64,000 nt of DNA from Phallusia mammillata (taxonomy: Eukaryota; Chordata; Ascidiacea; Phlebobranchia; Ascidiidae): the NCBI GenBank assembly GCA_003260075.1, contig QLIY01000242.1:106410-170409 (forward strand). The letters run 5' to 3'. Each line of letters begins with the position of its first letter. Position 1 is the stretch's first letter. The position numbers and the translations under genes are program-made. The notes beneath the pieces are model-generated. The model was not told where the DNA came from, searched no databases, and was given only the letters and a program-made list of their open reading frames with translations. Below are positions 16,045 to 27,779 of the stretch, in pieces.

Positions 16045-17808
16045 ATGTCATCAACAAAATCAAGTTTTGGGACTCTTGATATTATTATTTTTGCAAGTAA
16101 GTGGAGTAAGAATTGTATTGAAGTTGTAAGCTGGTATTTAATGTAGAGCCATTTATAAATACCATTTGACTTTGTTAAGTTCGATAAACGTGTATTGCAT
16201 TGTATACTTACTATTATTCTTCGATTGATCATTTTCAAGGCATGTTACAAAATTGTTAGTTTGGCAAAATAGCAATTATGTAAAAACTTTACAGAAAGAG
16301 TTGGATTTATCTACAAGGACGAAAGTATTGAAACTGAGGGCATATTTTTGTAATCTAGTTTACGACACCTGAACGTGTAATAACGCAAAATGACACATGT
16401 TTAAAATCGACAGTCCGTGTTAATGGATTGGTACATATAGACTTCGTCTTACATCGTGGTGTCACCAACTTGGCATTGATTGCGTAATCAGTCTAATTCA
16501 TTCCCTGTATTTTCATTTCAGCAACACTGGTTGTATCTGCCTGTATTGGAATATTTTTTGCTGTCAAAGATCGGAGAAAAAAGAATGTCGAAAACTACTT
16601 TTACGGCAGCCGAAAGATGTCACCCGTGAGTCATTCTTATGCTCTCACAAAATACAAGACAAATATAAACCAAAAAATGCCATTTTCTGCTTCAGGTACC
16701 CGTGGGATGTTCAATTGCAGTTACTTTCATATCTGCCATCACATTGATTGGCTTTCCCTCCGAGACCTACTTGTTTGGGCTTGTAACATTTTGGTATTGT
16801 TTCACTCTTGTAATACCCACATTTATAGCCTATGTTTACTACATTCCCTTGGTACACCGACTTCGTCTAAACACAATGTATGAGGTACAACATGTTTTCA
16901 ATCTACATATTAATTGTGGCATATCACAACCGTGTAACTTATTTCAGTATCTGGGCTTGAGGTTTCATCCTGCCTTACAAAAGATGACATCGGCCTTGGA
17001 GATAGTAAATGTAGTGGGTCATATATCAAATTATATTGTTTAAATGCTTTCAAAAACTTGTGGAAAGTGCGGTTATATTTTCTGTAAATTTAGCTTATGA
17101 GATATTTTTCAGCTGATATACATGGGTGTGATCGTCTATCTTCCCGCTCTGGCGCTTAGCGCTGTTACCCCGATCAGTATAGCTTGGAGCATTGTTGTCA
17201 CCAGCGTCATATGTACAATGCACACGACAGTCGTAAGTTGCAAATTTCCAAAAATATTGACACAAAAATTCAACCGAGAGTTTCATAGGGAGGACTGAAA
17301 GCTGTCGTGTGGACTGATGTGTTTCAAGCTCTCATTATGTTGATTGGATCGCTCTCAGTTCTCATCCAGGCTTTAATAATAGTTGGTGGATTTGGAAATG
17401 TTTGGGCCGCGCTTGAAAGAAGCGGAAGAAACAATATTTTTGTGTAAGTCACACTTGTTATTGCATTCTCTAAAACTAAATGCAATATGTGAGTTCGCAA
17501 AACCGCAATTCAGTTGATGCAGCACTACTTACTTTTCAGATTTGACCTAAACCCAACAATCAGAACAACATTTTGGACAATCATGGTTGGATTCAGTTTG
17601 ACGAATACTTTATCAGCTTGCGCCAACCAGTCGATTTGTCAGCGATACTTGTCATGTAGATCTATCAAACACGCAAGAATGTGCGTAAAAATGATTCAGT
17701 ATCTTTTGTTACAGTTTAAGAGAATTTTAACAGCTGTCGTTTTGTTTTGTTTACAGTGCAGCTTTTTCTGCTCTCCTGCCAGATATTACAATAACCTTCA
17801 TTTCCATC

Positions 17809-17811
17809 TGA
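17809..17811 (+). other. Premature TGA in exon 8 of SLC5 copy D
   Basis: Frame is fixed by the upstream acceptor and exon 7. The codons read ATT TCC ATC then TGA; the same position is TTA (Leu) in copy C (ATATCCATCTTATGTGG). A single base substitution explains it. Confidence 0.8.
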
Positions 17812-18351
17812 TGTGGTTGTGTACTGTATGCTTTCTTTGAGGGTTGTGATCCCATCAAAGCCGGGAAAATTGCCAAATCCGATCAAATGATGCCATACCT
17901 AGCACTTGAAGCGTTTAAAAACCTTCCAGGGATGTCAGGTTTTTTTGTGGCTGCGGCTTACAGTGGAACGTTAAGGTATACCGTATATTATTTTAAAACA
18001 AAATTGTACTGTAACTGAACATGTCGGTGTGCCATGCAGCTCCGTATCGTCTGGAATTAACGCTGCCGGTTCACTGTTGTTGGAGGATTTTGTTATGCCG
18101 TGCAAACCTCATATGACCCATTTTAGACAACTTCTCATCGGAAAAATAATAGGTGAGTGGCAAGACAACTTGTTGACTTACTATCATTTAATGACTTTGA
18201 AAATATTCCATTTAGCGATTTTGCTCGGATGTTTTGTGACGGTAATTGCTTTCTTGTCTTCTTTCTCAAACAATCTTATCCATAGTCTTCTCGACTCGTG
18301 GTGCCATGGGAGGTCCCATGTTGGGTGTTTTTACTCTTGGAGTTTTCGTTC

Positions 18352-18479
18352 GGGGGGGGGGCAATTGCTTTCTTGTCTTCTTTCTCAAACAATCGTATCC
18401 ATAGTCTTCTCGACTCGTTGTCCATGGGAGGTCCCATGTTGGGTGTTTTTACTCTTGGAGTTTTCGTTCGGGGGGGGGG
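18352..18479. repeat. Two poly-G junctions with repeated exon 10 fragments in copy D
   Basis: Ten G at about 18352-18361 and ten G at about 18470-18479 bound a second, partial copy of exon 10. A third copy follows complete with its preceding exon 9 (18519-18846). The copies differ by small indels, as expected if alleles were strung together. Confidence 0.85.
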
Positions 18480-19305
18480 AAAAACAAATAGTAATTGAAC
18501 CTGTTGCGTGTCATGCAGCTCCGTATCGTCTGGAATTACCTCAGCCGGTTCACTGTTGTTGGAGGATTTTATTATGCCGTGCAAACCTCATATGACCCAT
18601 TTTAGACAACTTCTCATCGGAAAAATAATAGGTGAGTGGCAAGACAACTTGTTGACTTACTATCATTTAATGACTTTGAAAATATTCCATTTAGCGATTT
18701 TGCTCGGATGTTTTGTGACGGCAATTGCTTTCTTGTCTTCTTTCTCAAACAATCGTATCCATAGTCTTCTCGACTCGTTGTCCATGGGAGGTCCCATGTT
18801 GGGTGTTTTTACTCTTGGAGTTTTCGTTCCATGGTGCAATACAAAAGTAGGTTGATGCAGTAGACATATACAATCGGCGACATATACGAGCCCAGACATT
18901 GCATTGAGTTGAGTGAAGTAAAGTAATACAAGGTCGCAGATGTTTGTTGGTTACACTTTACAGTATTCTCTTCATTCTTTTGAGCTCAAGTACAGAAATG
19001 TTTTTCGACAAAAAACTTGTCAGATTCTCCTGTCGACCCATGTTTAACTTTTACACACTTAAAAATATGATAGCTATTTCAACAGGCAACATTTTGAGAA
19101 TCAGGTATAGGTTTCCTCGAAAAATGAAACCACTTATTCATGAAATGCTTTCGATAGGGTGCCTTCTTTGGACTCCTTGGAGGAATTACATGCTCATTAT
19201 GGATTGCATTGGGAGGTCTAATAAACGGAAAAGCTCCAGAATCGCTACGAAAGCTACCAACGTCGACAGCAAACTGCACTTCCACTTCAGATCTGATATA
19301 CGTAA

Positions 19306-19680
19306 CGTCGTCTTACAACTTAACAACTTACCCTAGTACAACGTATAATGTTTGGAATAACGTCACAGCTGAACATATGGACGCGTGAGTGACCACGTGA
19401 TGTTGTTATTTTACGGGACAAACTGTTTTCATAGACTTGCACTCAAATGCAGTTTTACTTGGTTCCAGTCTCTCAACAAAGGGGGGGGGGGGGGGGGGGG
19501 GGGGGGACGTCGTCTTACAACTTAACAACTTACCCTAGTACAACGTATAGTGTTTGGAATAACGTCACAGCTGAACATATGGACACGTGAGTGACCACGT
19601 GATGTTGTTATTTTACGGGACAAACTGTTTTCAGACTTGCACTCAAATGCAGTTTTACTTGGTTCCAGTCTCTCAACAAA
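19306..19680. repeat. Direct repeat of the exon 11 end around a 26-base poly-G tract
   Basis: The end of exon 11 and the start of intron 11 (about 19306-19480) recur after the G tract (19481-19506) with minor changes, for example GGACGC against GGACAC at the donor. Confidence 0.85.
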
Positions 19681-19980
19681 TATTTTAATACCTAGGTGTT
19701 TGATTTTAGTGCTTTTACCGGATTGATTTTTGACTAATATCTAAAAGTGACAGTTGCACCATGGAATTTCATTCGCATCACCACATATTTTTTTCTTCAA
19801 GTGTGGAGGAAACATACAATCCAATACAGGCTATGTCATTCATGTACTACACGGCAACTGGTTTTCTTCTTACAGTGGTCGTTGGAATTCTTGTTTCCGC
19901 TTGCACTGGTCAGTACTTGCGAAACTTATGAAACAACGTGTTTAATGTAACTCTACAGTTTGCATGTGCTAACATATACC

Positions 19981-20143
19981 TAGTGGCCGGTTCGAACCGG
20001 TTCTTTAGAACCGTCTCACGAAATTTGATGAGATCATCCAACCGGTTAACATGACAAAATAATGAATCCCACCAATGGAAATTTGAAGGGGGGGGGGTAT
20101 GAGATCAACGATCCGACTGAGAAAAAAATGAACCCCGCCACTG
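19981..20143. mobile_element. Short hAT-like insertion in intron 12 of SLC5 copy D
   Basis: The insertion begins TAGTGGC and ends GCCACTG. It is flanked by catatacc and catatgcc (7 of 8 identical), a hAT-type target duplication. It contains a poly-G junction (20088-20097), so its real length is uncertain. The other copies lack it. Confidence 0.5.
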
Positions 20144-20497
20144 CATATGCCCTTAAAGCTGTGACGTACTAGTGTACCACGTGCAACAAACCTTATGGCT
20201 TAACACCGACTAATTAAAACATAAATATCAATCTAACAACTATTTTTAGGTTTTAACGACCCAAAGAAAAGTGATCCCAAGTTATTTGTGGCGATTGTGG
20301 ACAATCCTCGCCTGCCGGAATCGGTTGTTCGTTTTTTCCGGTTTGGTGTTCTTCCATTAACCGATGATTCAAATGAAGAAAAGACTGAATTCCAACCGGT
20401 GGAAAGGCCGCAAAGCCGATCTCGAAACTCCTCTACCCCCAGTCAAGATTATTGGACAAAAAAAGAATCTCCTCCGTTAGTAGCAAAAGACATGTGA

Positions 20498-22230
20498 TCA
20501 TTTTGCAAAACATTTGTATATTTTCAACCGAAGTTTGCATGACATTTGCGTTTAGTTTGTCATCCTATTTGTGGTTTAGCTTTAATTATGCTCCATTGCC
20601 CTTTTAATTAATTCACTTTTGGAAAAGCATAACATGATAAAACCGTTACGTGTTTACGGGGTATTTGTCTCACTTTTATTAGTGGATATGTGGTCAACAT
20701 TAACAGTAATGTCTCTGTAAAGTATTTGCGTGGTATGACACCAACAGAAAATCAGTTTGAGAAGTGCGTTAATCGTCTGAAAACCATTGTTTTTATATTG
20801 TCAAAAAATATCAGCTTTAGATCGTAGATCTGTTCAGTTGTTTTGTCAGTTAAAGTTTTTACCCTAAATGTAACCTAACATATCAGGTGGACTCATAATA
20901 TAAATTAAGCAGTGTTGCCTTAGTCAGCTACTCGCGATATTTTTTATGTAAGGGTTGCGAGACAATATATTGTAACTTACAAACTGAGCAGATAACCGGA
21001 GGGCTAGAGTATATTACAATTTTTGCACTTCAATTACTATAGCTACGTATTATCTTAAAAGGTGCGAAGGAAGAAGTAGATAAACTTAGCTAGGTATTTA
21101 ATTTTGTTGTTAAAAATTTCAACGTCTACATTCTACAAGTTATTTAAGACAACTCACTATAGTGACATTTTGCGGCCACCAAAAAAGTAATTGTCAACAT
21201 TTTTTGGTTTACGGTCTTTCACGTGCAGTACTGCAAAGAAAACCCTGATAGCGACAGAAAGAACCAAGGTGCATGTGATTTAAAAACCGGGTTTGTCAGG
21301 TAAACTTTTTTTTAGTGGCATATGTTTGCTGAAACGTAGGTGTTTCCTGCCTACGGGGGGGGGGCCGACAGAAAGAACCAAGGTGCATGTGATTTAAAAA
21401 ACGGGTTTATCAAGTAAACTTAACTTTTTTTAGTGGCATATGTTTGCTGAAACGTAGGTGTTTCCTGCCTACGACTTGTTGTACGCGTGTGTAATCGTGT
21501 TTTGTGCGTTAGAGATTCATTGAGGTGAAACTTAACATGGCTTTGGCAAATTTAAAATCTTACTATCGTATAAACCCAAGAGTCGTGAAGAATATGTCAC
21601 CGGGTCGCACTGGAAGACTAAATTTATTTTACAGCCTACGACATATAAACATGACAATGTGGGCGTTTTGTCCATTCTTTCTTCTATATAGGTGAGAGTA
21701 GTTAATTGCAGCAGAACTATCGCATCCCTTTGGTTATTGTTTTAAAGGCAATCACTGACATAAATCTAAAAAGTCGACTTACAATAAATAATATTTTTTG
21801 TCATCTATTGTAAGCCTGCTGCTAAAAAATATTTTTAAAATCGTTTAAAATGTTGCGCTCTGTTGCCAAAAATCAGTCTTTTGTGATTTCGCAAATGGTT
21901 GATTGTAATAGACCACCAGTGTTTAGTTTTTCTCTTAAAAACGTTTTTGTGTGCGAAAAGTTTGTTTATGTACGAAATATTTAATGAAAGCTAAATCATC
22001 CATAATTTTATATAATTATTACTGCAGCTCAACTTGGTTACATATTAGGGATGTGCCAAAACCGCAAATGTTCTGTTTGGTCGAGCACCGAGCATCTCAC
22101 TTTAATGCTCATTATGACATCACAAAAAATCCCCTTTCTACCTTTTAGCTCTACAAGGCCTCCTACATCACCGGCGGTGTTTTATTAAGCTGTACATGCC
22201 CAAAAATTACGCCTTTTCCACCATCTAGTG
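20498..22230. other. Intergenic region after the SLC5 array
   Basis: No gene is seen. The first few hundred bases match the 3' flank of copies B and C. A poly-G junction at about 21354-21364 separates two copies of roughly 100 bases (21252-21353 and 21366-21470). The rest is AT-rich unique sequence. Confidence 0.4.
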
Positions 22231-23131
22231 CAGGGGTGGCCAACCTGCGGCTCGCGAGCCGCATGCTGCTCTTTGCCTGGTTTTATGCGGCTCTTACGTT
22301 GTTGTGGAAGTTTGGGGCCACTGCGGATTTTTTGGTTAGTTTGTGGCTATGACATTTTGCTTTTAAACAAACTTACTATCGGTCTGGCCACAAACCTTGC
22401 CCTGAAACTGCAACCTTATTAGGCAAATGGCTTGATTATGATGCCACATATTCAATTGTTGAACAATGAATGATTCCTCATTGTTTCGTACAATGCAAAT
22501 AAGACACAAAGCCCAAGCAATATTTACAACAACGTGTTCCAAAATTAATAATGTTTCAATCCGTTGTTTTTCGGGTTATTACCAACGTTATTTTATGGGT
22601 AGACTGTCTATTGGTCGTGGGTTTTTTTGAGTTGAGCGATTGTTGGTGTTGAATACATTAGTGATGTCGCAATGAATTTAGTTTCACCACCTTGCATTTT
22701 TGTAAAACTCGACGCCTACTTTGGGGCGTGCGCGTTAGGTGAGTTCAAAGCAGGGTAAATCTTTTAAGTAAACAATTTTTGTCAAGTTAGCCTTCAAAAT
22801 GACAGAGAAAAAAATATTTCAGTACCTCACCAGATATTAATCTCAACGCCCGTTACTGGTAGTAAGAGAAAAAAAGGATATTTTACTTTGTTTGTGGGAT
22901 TCGTTAAAATGAGAGTTTGTATGTAAGACAGTGCAAATCATTCATTAAAAATGACTGGCCCGTGGTCTGTACAAGTCAAATTGTGTCATTATTATGTTTG
23001 TGTGCGACATTTAGAATAAATCTGGCTAATACAGGTCGCTCATGTTGGCCTAGCTATATGTATAATGTGGCTCTTTGTGGTAGCACAATAACAAATGTGG
23101 CTCTTAGGCATTGACCGGTTGGCCACCCCTG
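22231..23131. mobile_element. hAT-type non-autonomous element, about 900 bp
   Basis: The left end CAGGGGTGGCCAACC is matched by the right end GGTTGGCCACCCCTG. Near each end are CGGCTC and GGCTCTT motifs. The flanking octamers atctagtg and atatacag agree at only 5 of 8, so the target duplication is decayed or the limits are slightly off. No transposase-like frame is visible. Confidence 0.7.
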
Positions 23132-24937
23132 ATATACAGAGTACCTCTTATGCAAAAAAAATCCACTTAGTTGCACTCATGTAAATCTCCCCAGAATTAT
23201 TGTATGTTGCACAACTATTATTATATACTAGTTTATTTTTAGGCATCAGTTCAAAATGCATTGCTCATCCAATATTAAAATATAACTTGGTGTTTTTTAA
23301 CTGAAAGTAGTTCTTTTTACCATTTTTGAAACATTTTGAGGAGTTTCATACTTTGTCCGCAGCATAAACATATTGCGATTTAGCGACACAGTTAGAACAA
23401 TATGTCAAATCTTGGTTCTTAATCTTGGCATGAAATCAAATCACATTTAGGCAAATGCCATTTTTAATACATAAGGGAATAACTTTAAAACCTTGTCAAA
23501 TACCTTATGGCAAGAGGCTTCTGCAAGTCAGTGTATGTTACTTTACAACATAGAAGTTAACATGGCTTAGTTTGTCTGTGTCAACCAATATTTTTCTTGC
23601 ATAATTTGATATATTATTCATGATAAAAATGAAATATTTCAGCTAAATTTAATTGGTAATATATAGGATAGCCAACTTTCTAGTTTGTAGTTGTTGTACA
23701 ATCATGCATGTCCTAGAACTAAAAATGGGTTTGATACCATATATGACAACTAGTTTTTATTCACACAGTAATGTTGAGGGGGGGGGGCCATTTTTGAAAC
23801 ATTTTGAGGAGTTTCATACTTTGTCCGCAGCATAAACATATTGCGATTTAGCGACACAGTTAAGAACAATATGTCCAATGTGGTTTCTTAATCTTGGTAT
23901 GAAATCAAATCACATTTAGGCAAATGTTGTTTTTATTACACAAGGGAATAACTTTAAAACCTTGTCAAATACCTTATGGCAAGAGGCTTCTGCAAGTCAG
24001 TGTATGTTACTTTACAACATAGAAGTTAACATGGCTTAGTTTGTCTGTGTCAACCAATATTTTTCTTGCATAATTTGATATATTATTCATGATAAAAATG
24101 AAATATTTCAGCTAAATTTAATTGGTAATATATAGGATAGCCAACTTTCTAGTTTGTAGTTGTTGTACAATCATGCATGTCCTAGAACTAAAAATGGGTT
24201 TGATACCATATATGACAACTAGTTTTTATTCACACAGTAATGTTGAAACTCTTGCTATTATTGCTAAAAATACAAACGTACAGCAAACATTTACAAGCTG
24301 CTACAAGTAAACCAGGTTAAAACCTGTGGCCTGACTGAAACTATTATTTTTTGTTGTTAATCTCCAATTGTGTGTGTTTTAACCAATTTTGCTATTTTTT
24401 GTTGCAGAAACAGGGGGGGGGGGTACAGCAAACATTTACAAGCTGCTACAAGTAAACCAGGTTAAAAACTTTGGCCTGACTGAAACTATTATTTTTTGTT
24501 GGTAATCTTCAATTGTGTGTGTTTTAACCAATTTTGCTATTTTTTGTTGCAGAAACATTCATAGAAGAAAGACATCCAGAACATGGTTTCATTCTGACAA
24601 TGCATGTCTTCCCGTTTTCTTTTTTTCTTTTTTTTTGTCATAATATAGTAGTGTCAAAGTAATTGCTATGTTAGCCTGAGAAAGTCTGCTCTTGTGCCTG
24701 CTTGTGTNTCGGCCCATCCCTATTACATATATTAACCATAGGCTTATATTGGCAAAAGAAGATGTATTTATTTTTATTTACTTTCTGGTATGCGGTATGT
24801 TCTTAAAACTATTTGGTGGAAAAAACGTGCGTAGGCTATTAGTTACCTCAATGCGTTTCTTATTATTTTTGTCGTTATTGGCAGCCATTGTTACAGCGCC
24901 ATGGCGACACCTGGAGAACGGAACAAGATGATTGCTG
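23132..24937. other. Non-genic region with two large direct repeats at poly-G junctions
   Basis: About 455 bases (from about 23320) recur after nine G at 23778-23786, with a few differences. Another pair flanks G at about 24413-24423. There is an N at 24708. I see no exon or RNA gene. Confidence 0.5.
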
Positions 24938-24943
24938 TTTATT
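24938..24943 (-). terminator. Poly(A) signal of WDR83
   Basis: TTTATT on + is AATAAA on -, about 73 bases beyond the WDR83 stop codon, in the expected place for a short 3' UTR. Confidence 0.5.
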
Positions 24944-25015
24944 GTACTCAGAAGGTATGAACACGAAAGTCGAAACACAATTAATAGAACAAAAGGTTTG
25001 ACCAAACCATGTTGC

Positions 25016-26677
25016 CTACTCGCTCATTTCGACATCGGGAAGCTCAAAATCCTCTCCGGAATACAGATGCACCTTATCTTCACAGGCCACCATTAAAAGG
25101 TTTTGCTCAGGGTGGTGTGAGAGTGAGTGAACAGTTCGATTTGAACGTACTTGCAGCTTATATTTTACAGTGGCATCAATCAAGTCCCATATATATATGG
25201 ATCCATCCTCTGATCCACTTATTACATGATCATCTTTGATACTAAGGCAACATTCTACCATGTATTTGCTGTTCTTGTGGCCCTTGTACTCGCCTAACAT
25301 GCACAAAATGTTAACAGGGCAAAACTAAAAAATCCAAGCAAGTGGTATAAATATTTTAGTTGGGCTATTTTGGTATACTAATCAGACATTGTAACAATTG
25401 GCACAATCTAATTGTAAGAATTTGTTGATGTATCTGCAGTGGTTTGACATATTTGTTTAGTGCTAGTAGATTGCAGTGAGTTTAAAAGAAGATATTTATC
25501 AACTCATTATTTAACAGATTTTAGACAATCACAGACTATTTCTGTCTCACCAAGTAACTCTCCAGTAGTAACATCAAGCAATCTGACAGAATTGTCATGA
25601 GCAGAACTCAATGTGCACTGGCCATCTTTGGTAAATTTAACACATGTTATTGCAGAACCAACATAGTCAGAATGAAGAGCTCCAGTCCTCAGATCATATC
25701 TTCTCACTTTCCCATCAATGCTACCAGTAAGTATCTCATGGTCTGTTACCTAAAATGAACGAATGAGCTTTTGAACAAAATACTCTTGTTTTTTCAGTAA
25801 ATTTCCAACCTGAATTGATGACACACTGTCTTTGGCATCATCAATGACTTGTATTGGAGTGTGCTTCCTTGAGCGACAATCCCAGCAGCGAATTGATGCA
25901 TCAACAGACCCTGACAAGATAACAGTGGACTCTTCATTAAACTCAACACAATTTACTCGACCAACATGGCCACGAAATCTTCGAATAATCTGCAACAAAG
26001 TGTTGAATTTTCAATCGAAAAATAAAATACATGAGCTATTAACATAAATCAATAAATACTTGGCCAGAGCCAACGTCCCAGTACATAACAGATTTGTCTG
26101 ATCCACATGATGCAATCTGACAGTTGTCATTTGACCCTGCAGCATCCAAGACATCATAACCATGACCGGTGTACTTTTTTATGAGCATCTGAGTGGTTGG
26201 ATTCCATAGTTTGATTGATTTGTCATTTCCACAAGTCATACAATAATTTCCATCAGCTTTTCCAAAATTTTGTGTTATAAATTGATATCATGTTTAACAC
26301 TTTGACTTACTATTGAATCTGACAGCTCTTACAGCTCCTTGTCCACAGTCAATGGTATGTACGAGTTTAGTTGGAACCTGCACTTTCTTTGGTTCAACTG
26401 GTTTTGTTTCTTCTATAGTAAAACAAGTTCTTTATATTAACAGAAGTTTTGCAATTAAAAAGAATATCAACACAACACACAGGTGTGTGCAATTAAACAA
26501 ACATACAATTGAATATGATGTTGACAACATTCAACATTTGTGTGGTCTTTTGGCAAAACTAATCTAACTTTAATATAAAGATTGATCCCAATTCCCAAAC
26601 AAGCAAATACAAGAATTATTTAGCAAACCTTTGCGATCTGGTTTATTTGCAGGTCCTTGATACGGCCCCTGGTACAT
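25016..26677 (-). CDS. WDR83: WD repeat protein 83 (MORG1)
   Basis: Six exons in transcript order: 26677-26629, 26412-26311, 26256-26060, 25989-25810, 25749-25551 and 25293-25016. They join in frame to 334 residues (human WDR83 is about 315). After an unusual proline/lysine-rich N-terminus (MYQGPYQGPANKPDRKEETK) come WD40 blades. Readable landmarks are CGNDKSIKLWNP, YTGHGYDVLDAAGSND, FRGHVGRVNCVEFNEESTVI, SGSVDASIRCWDCRSR, GKVRRYDLRTG and LGEYKGHKNSKY, all in the order and near the wording of vertebrate WDR83. The family scaffolds ERK-pathway components and also associates with the spliceosome; it acts in cytoplasm and nucleus as a beta-propeller. The start is the only Met of the first exon in frame. 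CEP128 lies divergently 1.1 kb away. Confidence 0.93.
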
Positions 26678-27779
26678 TTTGCAACAAAACTGCAGTTAAT
26701 TTTATCAAAATTTACATATTTAACGACGTTGGGTTGGACAATAATTGTAAATTAAATCCTAACACTGCCACATATTCCAAACACAACACATCGTAGTGCT
26801 AGCGATCATACATAAAAATACACATGTTTACTGGAGCGTATAAATAATATAGGTGGTGTCAAAACTTGTAGTCACAAAATATAACTTTTTGTAAAAAAGA
26901 ATGCGAATTAAATAATTTTACTTTATCATGAATAACGCTGATATTTTTGTTTAGTTTAAAATGTAAATCTTTTGTGAAAAAATTCATCTTATCTTAAACA
27001 AAATAATATCCATATTTGACACGCCGTATGCTACAGTTTGCAGTTGGACAAACACAACAGAGCGGTGTATTCAAAAGTGGTTCAAGCAATGTTTGGTCAT
27101 TTGGGGATTTTAGGACGATTTTGCAAATTTTATTAGCATTAGAACTTATAAGCAATAATAAAACATAATCAGAAGTTAATTTTTGTTCGTTTTCTAAGCT
27201 ATACTATATTTTAACTGTTGTCATCATTGGTAGTTTGTTTAGGTTGGATTTGCGTTTGGGTATGTATTGTATAGTGTACTTTTATAAAATAACTTACCAT
27301 TGATACAAAATTACAAATATAACATTTACATGAAATATAAACTTTACTCAATTTCCACTACTACTGCTACAAGATGGTGTAAAACTTTGTTTAAATATGG
27401 GGGGGGGGACATATATGTATTGTATAGTGTACTTTTATAAAATAACTTACCATTGATACAAATATAACATTTACATGAAATATAAACTTTATTTCCACTA
27501 CTACTGCTACAAGATGGTGTAAAACTTTGTTTAAATATCTTGCCCTTTACTGTGCGACTGACATTATATATAACTAACAAAACATGGTCATTTTCGAGTT
27601 TTCTGTTTGCTTTGTTAAGTATGTAGTTCAGTGAATATAATTAATTTATTCTTATAATTTCTTATGTCAGATACAGGATATGTAGCATCTGTAACATACA
27701 TGTAACTGGGTAGTCTGTTCTGCTTAAAGTTTTACCAGTCCTTAATACCAAAGTAACGCATCAGACAAAAATCAAAGTC
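26678..27779. promoter_or_regulatory. Divergent spacer between WDR83 and CEP128
   Basis: About 1.1 kb separates the two start codons, which point away from each other, so both promoters should lie here. A poly-G junction at 27399-27407 repeats about 130 bases (27263-27398 again at 27408-27537), so the true spacer is probably about 950 bases. No TATA box or named motif stands out. Confidence 0.4.

Larger units (their letters stand above)
16045..20497 (+). pseudogene. SLC5-family transporter, copy D, with in-frame stop and altered exon 10
   Basis: Exons at 16045-16096, 16522-16625, 16696-16884, 16948-17013, 17113-17232, 17289-17443, 17540-17680, 17757-17975, 18040-18152 (second copy 18519-18631), 18216 to about 18351 (second copy 18695-18846), 19158-19384, 19802-19908 and 20250-20497. 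Splice sites and phases follow the other copies. Exon 8 has TGA at 17809-17811 where copy C has TTA. This would truncate the protein about half way, removing all later helices. Exon 10 lacks 5 bases and, in the complete copy, a further 1 base, which restores frame. Three poly-G junctions repeat parts of exons 9-11. The tail (LVAKDM) is well conserved. It may be a recent pseudogene, a polymorphic null allele, or a working gene with a base error at the stop. Confidence 0.65.

Noticed and set aside
18276-18584. Minus-strand frame over repeated exon 10 fragments
   Set aside because: It is the antisense shadow of duplicated transporter exons and poly-G runs.
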